This document shows, piece by piece, positions 9,709-16,404 of a stretch of 64,000 nucleotides of DNA. The translations under genes were made by a program, and so were the position numbers. The notes below the pieces were generated by a model that saw nothing but the letters and a program-made list of their open reading frames with translations, was not told where the DNA came from and did not search any database. Each line of letters begins with the position of its first letter. Position 1 is the first letter of the stretch. The DNA comes from CAYGDP01 sp964348665 (lineage in GTDB: Bacteria; Verrucomicrobiota; Verrucomicrobiia; Palsa-1439; CAYGDP01), in the NCBI GenBank assembly GCA_964348665.1, contig CAYGDP010000023.1:1-64000 (forward strand), read 5' to 3'.

Positions 9709-10362
9709 GTGCAAATCAAATTCATCTCCAATCTCGTGGTTGTCGTCAGTTTGATCACGCTGTCCGCCGTCATCGCGGCGGAGCCGGTCCGTGTCGCTTG
9801 CGTGGGCGATAGCATTACCTATGGTGCCGGCGTCGACAATCGCGGTGTAAACAATTACCCGAAAGTTCTCGGCACACTGCTCGGTGAAAATTATGACGTT
9901 CGCAACTATGGCGTGAGCGGCGCCACCCTTCTAAAAAAGGGCGACAAGCCGTACTGGGGGTTACGCGAATTTAAGGCGGTCGCGGAATTTAATCCACAGA
10001 TCGTCGTGCTCAAGCTAGGCACCAACGATTCCAAGCCGCAGAACTGGAAATACAAAGAAGAGTTTGCCGACGATCTGCGCGCGATGCTCGACGCGTTTGC
10101 CAGTTTTCCCGCCAAACCGAAGGTCTGGATTTGCCTGCCCGTTCCTGTGTATCAAGACAAATGGGGCATCAACGAAGCGACCATCAAGGGTGAAGTCATC
10201 CCCGTCATTCGGAGTGTCGCTAAGGAGAAAGGAGCGGCTACTGTTGATCTTTACACCGCCTTGACCGGGCATCCAAAGGATTTTCCAGATGGAGTGCACC
10301 CGAACGCCGCTGGAGCGGCTCTGATTGCCCAGACGGTTCACGGTGCGATTACTGGCAAATAG
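9709..10362 (+). CDS. Secreted SGNH/GDSL hydrolase
   Basis: The 217-residue product is a secreted esterase-type hydrolase. A signal peptide (FISNLVVVVSLITLSAVIAA) precedes the block I motif VACVGDSITYGAG with nucleophile S35. Block III is KLGTNDS and block V is DGVHPNAAG, giving the Asp-His pair of the triad. The start is GTG 9709, chosen for the GGAAGGAAGG just upstream and because it gives an intact signal peptide; the frame is open further upstream. The substrate is unknown; relatives include polysaccharide acetyl-esterases and lysophospholipases. Confidence 0.85.
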   Translation: MQIKFISNLVVVVSLITLSAVIAAEPVRVACVGDSITYGAGVDNRGVNNYPKVLGTLLGENYDVRNYGVSGATLLKKGDKPYWGLREFKAVAEFNPQIVVLKLGTNDSKPQNWKYKEEFADDLRAMLDAFASFPAKPKVWICLPVPVYQDKWGINEATIKGEVIPVIRSVAKEKGAATVDLYTALTGHPKDFPDGVHPNAAGAALIAQTVHGAITGK

Positions 10363-10374
10363 CCGGAGGACATA

Positions 10375-10746
10375 ATGAACATTCAAGATTGTTTCAAAGG
10401 ATTGTGTGTGACTTATAAAGTCACCGGTAAAGATGCCGCGGTGAATTACGTAGATCGCGCCAAGGGCGAGATCGAGATCGGGTTCGATAATGGCACTACC
10501 GCGCGGGTGCGACCGAGCGACGTGGAACCCGCGATGGGTGGTGCGCAATCGGACCGGCCCAGCGGCCCGGTGCGGCCTTGTCCGAACTGCGCCCAACCTA
10601 TTCCCTACGGCGAGACAACCTGCCCTTCGTGCGGCTTCCAATACGGAGTGCAAAAGCCTTCCAGTGGAATCGGGAAGTTCATCATCACCTTGATTGTTCT
10701 TGGCGCCATTGCGTTCGCTGTCTGGAAATTTGTTCTACAAAAGTGA
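10375..10746 (+). CDS. Zinc-ribbon protein with C-terminal membrane helix
   Basis: The 123-residue product has three parts. Residues 1-55 resemble a small beta-rich domain, followed by a CPNC...CPSC zinc ribbon (about residues 68-88), and the protein ends in one hydrophobic helix (KFIITLIVLGAIAFAVWKFV). The Shine-Dalgarno GGAGGA precedes ATG 10375. It is probably a tail-anchored cytoplasmic protein. No function is recognised. The stop overlaps the SDR start. Confidence 0.7.
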   Translation: MNIQDCFKGLCVTYKVTGKDAAVNYVDRAKGEIEIGFDNGTTARVRPSDVEPAMGGAQSDRPSGPVRPCPNCAQPIPYGETTCPSCGFQYGVQKPSSGIGKFIITLIVLGAIAFAVWKFVLQK

Positions 10747-11513
10747 GCGCTCCCCAACTCGATCTCTCCGGCCATGTCGCGCTCGTCACGGGCGCCACCG
10801 GCAATCTCGGACGCGTCATCACTCGCACGCTCGCCCGGTACGGCGCGGACGTGGCGATTCATTATCACCGCGACGAAAAAATGGCGTCTACACTTTTGAA
10901 AGATGTGACCGGAATGGGTCGTTGCGCTGTCATCTCGCAGGCGGATGTGACGGATGCGGACTCCATTCAAGCGATGAAAAAGGTCGTTGACCGGGATCTT
11001 GGAGTCCCTGACATTCTCGTCAACAACGCTGTGGCGCAATACAAATGGGTGAGTGTGTTGGAGCAGCCTGCCGGGGATTACGAAAGCCAGTTTCGCACGT
11101 GCGTGTTGCACAACGTCCTGATGGCGAAGGCATTTGCGCCGGCCATGATCAAACATCGCTGGGGCCGTATCATCGCGATCAATACCGAGTGTGCGGCACA
11201 GAATTTCGCGGGACAATCTGCCTACGTTGCGGGAAAGCGCGGGATGGATGGCGTCCTGCGCGTGCTTGCGCGCGAGTTGGGGGAACATCAAATCACCGTT
11301 AACCAAGTCGCCCCCGGTTGGATGATCACCGACCGCGACCGCGTGAAGGGCGGCGAAAATCAACCACACTACGAAGCCAGCGTTCCGCTCCGCCGCCGTG
11401 GAACGGACCAAGACATCGCGAACGCCGTCGCGTTTCTTGCCAGCGATCTGGCGGGCTTTATCACCGGCGCTTTTCTCCCCGTTTGCGGTGGCAACGTAAT
11501 GACATCAATTTAA
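10743..11513 (+). CDS. Short-chain dehydrogenase/reductase
   Basis: The 256-residue product is a classical SDR oxidoreductase using NAD(P)H. The nucleotide-binding motif is TGATGNLG and NNAV follows strand four; the catalytic YxxxK is YVAGK. At the usual serine position, 13 residues before the tyrosine, there is a threonine (INTECAAQ), which is atypical. The C-terminus has the FabG-like FITGAFLPVCGG. The start GTG 10743 overlaps the previous stop. The substrate cannot be inferred. Confidence 0.85.
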   Translation: MSAPQLDLSGHVALVTGATGNLGRVITRTLARYGADVAIHYHRDEKMASTLLKDVTGMGRCAVISQADVTDADSIQAMKKVVDRDLGVPDILVNNAVAQYKWVSVLEQPAGDYESQFRTCVLHNVLMAKAFAPAMIKHRWGRIIAINTECAAQNFAGQSAYVAGKRGMDGVLRVLARELGEHQITVNQVAPGWMITDRDRVKGGENQPHYEASVPLRRRGTDQDIANAVAFLASDLAGFITGAFLPVCGGNVMTSI

Positions 11514-11520
11514 GGTATCT

Positions 11521-12741
11521 ATGGCAACTGCTTTCAAAAATCTTGGACTCTCCGACGAAGTCGCGCAAGGCGCGCAAGCCGCGGGCTACGTAGATCCCAC
11601 CCCAATTCAATTGCGGGGGATTCCCGTTGTCCTTGCGGGACGCGACGTGATTGGCTCTGCCCAGACCGGCACCGGCAAGACTGCTGCGTTCGCCATGCCA
11701 ATTCTCTCCTTGCTCAAGAATCACGGCAAATGCCGGTGCCTTGTGCTCGAACCAACGCGCGAGCTGGCGATGCAGGTGGAGACTGCGTTCCGGGACTACG
11801 CGCGGTTCACTGACCTGCGCGCCGCGGTCATTTACGGCGGGGTCGGTTACGGCAAGCAACGCGACGACCTCAAGCGCGGCATGGATATCCTTGTGGCGAC
11901 ACCCGGTCGCCTTCTTGATCTGATGCAGCAAGGCGATGTGCAGCTGCGCGACATCAACATCCTCGTGCTCGACGAAGTGGATCGAATGCTCGACATGGGC
12001 TTCCTGCCAGACGTACGACGGATTGTAGAGCGTTGCCCAACGACGAGGCAGACGCTTCTCTTTTCCGCCACCATTCCCTCTGAAATCGAGCGATTGGCGG
12101 CGTGGGTATTGCGCGAGCCGGAGAAAATCGAGATTGGCATCAGCCGGTCGGTCGCCGAGACGGTGACGCACGCGTTTTACCCGGTCGCCGAGAGCCAAAA
12201 AGCCGAATTACTTCTCGCGCTGCTCGAACGCACGCACTACGACAGCGTACTCATCTTCACCCGCACTAAACATGAAGCCGACCGCATCTCGCATCGGCTT
12301 CGCGATGCCCGTCATGCGGTCGCCGTACTGCACTCCAATCGCACGCAGCGCGAGCGCGTGGAAGCGTTGGAAGGATTCAAGAGCGGCAAATACGAAGTCA
12401 TGGTCGCCACAGACATCGCCGCGCGTGGAATTGACATCGCTGGCATCAGCCATGTCATCAATTACGATGTGCCGCAGCATCCGGAAGATTACGTCCACCG
12501 CATTGGTCGCACTGGCCGGGCGCAGGCGGTTGGCGACGCTTTCACGCTCATTACCGCGGATGAAATCAACGAAGTGCGCGCCATCGAGCGGTTTATCGGG
12601 CAAAAAGTCTCGCGCTTGAAACTGGAAAATTTTCACTATGTCTTCTCGACCATCTTCAACGAAGACGCCATTGGGAGTGGCAGCCCAAGAGGCGGGCGCA
12701 CTTCCAGCGGCTACTCGTTTTCCCCGCGCCGTCGGCGTTAA
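11521..12741 (+). CDS. DEAD-box RNA helicase (DEVD variant)
   Basis: This 406-residue ATP-dependent RNA helicase has all core motifs: the Q motif (PTPIQ), Walker A AQTGTGKT, PTRELA, motif II as LDEVD rather than DEAD, SAT, and the helicase C motif HRIGRTGRA. The closest general class is RhlE/DeaD-type helicases of ribosome assembly and mRNA decay. The C-terminus is a short basic tail (GGRTSSGYSFSPRRRR). A near copy of the DNA coding for that tail lies at 15190-15217. The gene is convergent with, and overlaps by 4 nt, the ABC transporter gene. Confidence 0.93.
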   Translation: MATAFKNLGLSDEVAQGAQAAGYVDPTPIQLRGIPVVLAGRDVIGSAQTGTGKTAAFAMPILSLLKNHGKCRCLVLEPTRELAMQVETAFRDYARFTDLRAAVIYGGVGYGKQRDDLKRGMDILVATPGRLLDLMQQGDVQLRDINILVLDEVDRMLDMGFLPDVRRIVERCPTTRQTLLFSATIPSEIERLAAWVLREPEKIEIGISRSVAETVTHAFYPVAESQKAELLLALLERTHYDSVLIFTRTKHEADRISHRLRDARHAVAVLHSNRTQRERVEALEGFKSGKYEVMVATDIAARGIDIAGISHVINYDVPQHPEDYVHRIGRTGRAQAVGDAFTLITADEINEVRAIERFIGQKVSRLKLENFHYVFSTIFNEDAIGSGSPRGGRTSSGYSFSPRRRR

Positions 12742-14255
12742 ACAGGATGCAGCCGCGGCATTTTCGTGCCGACGGAGAATTTTTTTTCCGCCCAGCGGGA
12801 GAGACCCACGAACGGCAGGCCAATCAACATGTACATCGCGGCCGCGAGAATTCCGATGCCGAGATAATCGTAATAGGTGGAAGCAAGTTGGCCGTAGACC
12901 TTGGTCAACTCGACCATCGTAATTACCGAGACGAGTGAGGAATCTTTCAACAATGAGATGAAATCGTTTGTCATTGGCGGAATGACCAGCCGCCCGGCTT
13001 GCGGGATGAGAATGTGGCGGAGCGCCTGCCCGTGGGTCATCCCCAGAGCCAGCGCGGCTTCGGTTTGGCCAATCGAGATGGAGTTCAGTCCCGCGCGATA
13101 GTTTTCGGCTTCGTAGGCAGCGTAATTCAGTCCGAGGCCGAGGATGGCGGCGGTGAACGGATCAAGTTTGATGCCGATATGCGGCAGGCCATAGAAGATG
13201 AGGTAGAGTTGAATCAGGAGCGGCGTGCCCCGAACGATCTCAATAAAGCCGATCGCCAGCCAGCGCCACGCGGGCGCGGCATAAAGCCGCAGGAGCGCAA
13301 CGCCCAAGCCAATACTGACGGCGATGATCATAGCAATCAACGAGAGCGCGACCGTGATGACCGCGCCGCGCGCCAGCAATGGCAGATAGCTCAGGTATTG
13401 CCAGGCGCGATCCTGCCACGTGCGTTCTTTGCCGATTGCTGCAACGAACGCTTCGTACGCTGTTGGTTGCACCGTCGAAGGCGTCGCATCGCCGAGCGTC
13501 TCGGCCATCATTGCGGTCCACAAACCCCATTGCTCGTAGATCTCGCGGAGTTTTCCGCTCTTGGCCAGGCGCGCCAGCGCTCCATTGATTTCGCGCAACA
13601 GGTCTGGATCGCCTTTGCGCATCGCAATCCCATAGCTCATCCGACCGATGGGCGGCCCGACAAGTTTGAGCTTGGAATTCGGCTTGCCATAATAAATTGC
13701 GATGGGTGAATCCATCAAGACCGCTTCCGTGCGGCCGAGCGCCAAATCCTCGTATGCGTTGATCTGCCCGTCGTTGCTGCTGATTTCGATGCCTTTGACC
13801 TCTTGCAGCATTCGCTCGGCGAGCGATCCTTTGAGCGTGCCGATTTTTTTGCCGATGCAATCGTTCAGCGTGGCGATGTCATTGGTCTCGCGGCGCACCG
13901 TGAGTTGCTGGAATGTCACGTAATAGGGATCGGTGAACGCAACGACCTCGGCGCGGTCGGGCGTGATCTCGAGGCCATTGACCACCACATCGTAATTGCC
14001 GCGATCGAGCGCGGGGATGAGCCCGTCCCATTGTTGCTGCACGAACTCAGTTTTCACGCCGAGTTCCTTGCCGAGCGCCTCCATCAAATCCACTTCAAAC
14101 CCAATCACGCGCGTGGGATCGGCGGGGTCTTGAAAAACATACGGCGCGCCGCCCTCCGAGTCCGCCCCCCATCGCAAGACTGGCGGCGCGGCGACCGCGC
14201 GACCGGCGAGCAATGAGTACGCGACGACTGCGAAACAAATGGATATTGTTTTCAT
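12738..14255 (-). CDS. Polar amino acid ABC transporter, fused binding protein and permease
   Basis: The 505-residue product joins two transporter parts. After a signal sequence (MKTISICFAVVAYSLLAGRAVAA) comes a type 3 solute-binding domain (about residues 25-255; GFEVDLMEALGKELGV, AFTDPYYV, DLALGRTEAVLMD). A GlnP/HisM-type permease domain (about 280-490) follows, with the EAA-loop sequence EAALALGMTHGQALRHILIP. This arrangement is known from GlnP-like fused systems. ATG 14255 was chosen over the longer frame because it gives the signal peptide and starts 4 nt after the ATPase gene. It probably imports glutamine, arginine or a related amino acid. Confidence 0.9.
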   Translation of the reverse strand: MKTISICFAVVAYSLLAGRAVAAPPVLRWGADSEGGAPYVFQDPADPTRVIGFEVDLMEALGKELGVKTEFVQQQWDGLIPALDRGNYDVVVNGLEITPDRAEVVAFTDPYYVTFQQLTVRRETNDIATLNDCIGKKIGTLKGSLAERMLQEVKGIEISSNDGQINAYEDLALGRTEAVLMDSPIAIYYGKPNSKLKLVGPPIGRMSYGIAMRKGDPDLLREINGALARLAKSGKLREIYEQWGLWTAMMAETLGDATPSTVQPTAYEAFVAAIGKERTWQDRAWQYLSYLPLLARGAVITVALSLIAMIIAVSIGLGVALLRLYAAPAWRWLAIGFIEIVRGTPLLIQLYLIFYGLPHIGIKLDPFTAAILGLGLNYAAYEAENYRAGLNSISIGQTEAALALGMTHGQALRHILIPQAGRLVIPPMTNDFISLLKDSSLVSVITMVELTKVYGQLASTYYDYLGIGILAAAMYMLIGLPFVGLSRWAEKKFSVGTKMPRLHPV

Positions 14256-14259
14256 GGAT

Positions 14260-15039
14260 TTAGAGGAAGTTTTTAAGGAAATTCCGAGTCCGCTCGTCGC
14301 GCGGCGCGGTGAACATCTGTTTGGGCGGAGCGCATTCCACCACGACACCACCCTCGATGAATACGATGCGGTCGGCAGCCTCGCGCGCAAACCGAATCTC
14401 GTGCGTCACGACCACTTGTGTCATGCCGTCTTCGGAAAGTTTTTTCATCACATCGAGCACCTCATCCACCAGTGACGGATCGAGCGCGCTGGTTGGTTCA
14501 TCATAGAGCATGACGCCCGGTTGCATTGCCAGCGACCGCGCGATGGCAGCCCGCTGCTGTTGCCCACCCGAAAGTTGCGATGGATAATGACTTTCGTGCG
14601 TCGAGAGCCCAACTTTCTTGAGCAGTTCACGCGCGGAGGCCTGTGCGTCCCCAAGCGGCTTCCGCTTAACAACGGTCGGTGCGATCGTGATGTTTTCCAG
14701 CACGGTCAAGTGCGGGAAAAGATTGAACTGCTGAAAGACCATCCCGACGTGCGTGCGAAGCTGCTGAGCCTCTGCCGCGACGATTTGGCGATTATCGCCG
14801 TCGCGAGTGCGGTCAAGCGAGTATTGACCAATGATAATTTTGCCGTGGTCGGGGATTTCGAGACCGTTCAGGCAGCGCAGCAGTGTGGACTTGCCGCAGC
14901 CCGACGGACCGATAAGCACCACCAACTCCCCTGGAGCGATTTGAAGATCGATACCGCGTAGAACCTGTGTGCCGAGGAATGCTTTGTGCAGGTCGCTGAC
15001 GGCAATCGCAAAGTTGTCATTCACGTTGCGCCGAATCAA
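14260..15039 (-). CDS. glnQ: Polar amino acid ABC transporter ATP-binding protein
   Basis: The 259-residue ATPase energises the adjacent fused transporter. It has Walker A GPSGCGKST, the Q-loop MVFQQFNLFPHLTV, signature LSGGQQQR, Walker B MLYDEPTSALD and the H-loop VTHE. It lies directly upstream, in transcription order, of the binding protein/permease gene. The glutamine-type designation rests on overall similarity; specificity is not determined by this subunit. Confidence 0.93.
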   Translation of the reverse strand: MIRRNVNDNFAIAVSDLHKAFLGTQVLRGIDLQIAPGELVVLIGPSGCGKSTLLRCLNGLEIPDHGKIIIGQYSLDRTRDGDNRQIVAAEAQQLRTHVGMVFQQFNLFPHLTVLENITIAPTVVKRKPLGDAQASARELLKKVGLSTHESHYPSQLSGGQQQRAAIARSLAMQPGVMLYDEPTSALDPSLVDEVLDVMKKLSEDGMTQVVVTHEIRFAREAADRIVFIEGGVVVECAPPKQMFTAPRDERTRNFLKNFL

Positions 15040-15189
15040 ACCACAATCGCGCGCGCTGTCGAGAAGTTTTTATTGGCCACGAAAAGATTTACCCGCCGTG
15101 AGGTTTGGCGGGCACAAAAAGCGAAAAACAGTTTTTTGTCTTTCACTGTTGAGCATGGCTATAATATCAGCGAGCAGCCGAGCGGTGGT

Positions 15190-15217
15190 CGCACGTCCAG
15201 CGGCTACTCGTTTTCCC
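15190..15217 (+). repeat. Near copy of the DEAD-box helicase C-terminal coding segment
   Basis: Twenty-seven of 28 bases match 12697-12724, the part of the helicase gene encoding RTSSGYSFS, in the same orientation. The flanking frame on the plus strand reads PSGGRTSSGYSFSRTGGG, so similarity extends weakly beyond the core. The whole 15040-15275 interval contains no credible gene of its own; the copy is probably a duplicated or relic gene end. Confidence 0.7.
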
Positions 15218-15249
15218 GCACCGGCGGCGGTGATCCGATCCTGGATTTG

Positions 15250-15276
15250 AAATTTCAAATCTTAAATTTGAAATTT
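15250..15276. repeat. AT-rich 11-bp inverted repeat
   Basis: AAATTTCAAAT (15250-15260) pairs perfectly with ATTTGAAATTT (15266-15276) around a 5-nt loop. It sits at the 3' end of the minus-strand four-helix gene, where it may terminate transcription, and a related palindrome occurs inside that gene at 15503-15532. Confidence 0.75.
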
Positions 15277-15809
15277 TAAGCTTCGCGATCTTCATCTTCA
15301 ACTGGTATCCCGCGTTTTGCCAGGCGCTTCCGCATCGTCTCTTCATTGATCGCCTTAAATTTTTGGGTGAATGCCGCCGCGCTTTTCATTTGCTCGTCCA
15401 CGCGACGGGATTTTTCGTTGAGATACCGGTGGCCGGTGACCTCGGAATTTTGGAGGCTGTCCGCCCAAGCGTGAAGCTGGCGCGAGCAACTCTCGGCGAT
15501 GGATTTCAAATTTGATATTTCAGATTTGAAATTCGCGAAGCGTCCGCGCCGCTCCAAAAAGCAGAGCATCGAACGCACTTCGCCTGCTGACCCGCGCGCG
15601 ATGTAAAGGAACGTCAGCAGTTCTTGCGTTGTCCCCCGCTCAAATCCTTCGGCGATATTGTTGGAGACTGACAGGGATGCTCGTTCGATCTGGTCGCGCA
15701 GCGAGTAGCTGCTTTTCCAGCGCGAGTCCTCGGTCATGTCATACACATCCTCGGCAAGGCGGATCGCTTCTTTCCAGACGGGCAAATCTTCAAATCGTTC
15801 ATAGGTCAT
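15276..15809 (-). CDS. Four-helix bundle protein (S23-type family)
   Basis: The 177-residue product matches the small four-helix bundle family once named for S23 ribosomal intervening-sequence proteins: FEDLPVWKEAIRLAEDVY, SLRDQIERASLSVSNNIAEGFERGT, TQELLTFLYIARGSAGEVRSML. The biochemical role is unknown. The usual core is about 120 residues; here the C-terminal third is longer and highly charged. A palindromic repeat lies within the gene (15503-15532) and encodes FANFKSEISNLKS in frame. Confidence 0.85.
   Translation of the reverse strand: MTYERFEDLPVWKEAIRLAEDVYDMTEDSRWKSSYSLRDQIERASLSVSNNIAEGFERGTTQELLTFLYIARGSAGEVRSMLCFLERRGRFANFKSEISNLKSIAESCSRQLHAWADSLQNSEVTGHRYLNEKSRRVDEQMKSAAAFTQKFKAINEETMRKRLAKRGIPVEDEDREA
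15503..15532. repeat. AT-rich palindrome inside the four-helix gene
   Basis: ATTTCAAAT (15503-15511) and ATTTGAAAT (15524-15532) are perfect 9-bp arms around 12 nt. Composition and sequence match the repeat at 15250-15276. It is translated in frame within a helix-helix connection. Confidence 0.65.
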
Positions 15810-15878
15810 GACACGACTCTGAGAGGTACTGTCCTTAATTTTAAATCAATTCCCACTGCGTTTTAATTTTAAAATCCG

Positions 15879-16385
15879 TCAACCATTCATGAATGTTTTG
15901 ATGTCCTCGATATAGTCTTTTAGCCGTTGGTCTCGGCTATAACCGAGTCGTTCGCAAATTGCGTCATCAATTTCATCCAAGGCTCGGAGTAATCTGTAAA
16001 CTTTGAGCGAGGCCTCCTTCAGTAATTCGATCGCTTTCAATTCACCATCTTGGGAGTATAGGAACTTTGCATTCTCAACGAGAGAGTGGTGCGCGATCCA
16101 GTTGCGGGCTTTGCGAGCGTCCTCGATAAGCACTTCGAATTCGCTCACGGGTAGAGCCGACTTGAACTGTGGAATTAACTTGCCAAGATTCTGCTTAAGC
16201 CGTTTCTCCATGGCATCTTCATATGTCACGTTGAAATTTTTGTTTCGCGGTCGCTTCCCAGTTAGCATCTCCCACATCGTTGTAATGCGAGCCATTTGCT
16301 TCTCAACGAGCTGACACAGATAAATGCTCGTGCCGAGCATGTAAAACGCACCCCGAGGCTCTGTATGAAGTTTTGGAAGTTGCAT
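15879..16385 (-). CDS. HEPN-like hypothetical protein
   Basis: The 168-residue, mostly helical product starts at ATG 16385 (MQLPKLHTEPRGAF); the frame stays open further upstream but overlaps gyrA antiparallel codon use, so the shorter form is preferred. Residues 91-100 (RKARNWIAHH) carry an R-x4-H motif (R94, H99) typical of HEPN domains, many of which are RNases in toxin-antitoxin or defence systems. No antitoxin-like partner is adjacent, unless the neighbouring four-helix gene serves. Function is unproven. Confidence 0.65.
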   Translation of the reverse strand: MQLPKLHTEPRGAFYMLGTSIYLCQLVEKQMARITTMWEMLTGKRPRNKNFNVTYEDAMEKRLKQNLGKLIPQFKSALPVSEFEVLIEDARKARNWIAHHSLVENAKFLYSQDGELKAIELLKEASLKVYRLLRALDEIDDAICERLGYSRDQRLKDYIEDIKTFMNG

Positions 16386-16404
16386 AGGTTTCCGCCGATT
16401 GCGT

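Noticed and set aside
10743..11513. The SDR as a FabG of fatty-acid synthesis
   Set aside because: Catalytic serine position is threonine and no other fab genes are nearby; only a general SDR call is supported.
14986..15279. A 97-residue open frame on the plus strand
   Set aside because: It overlaps the ABC ATPase start antisense and consists of the duplicated helicase tail and an AT-rich palindrome; not a credible gene.
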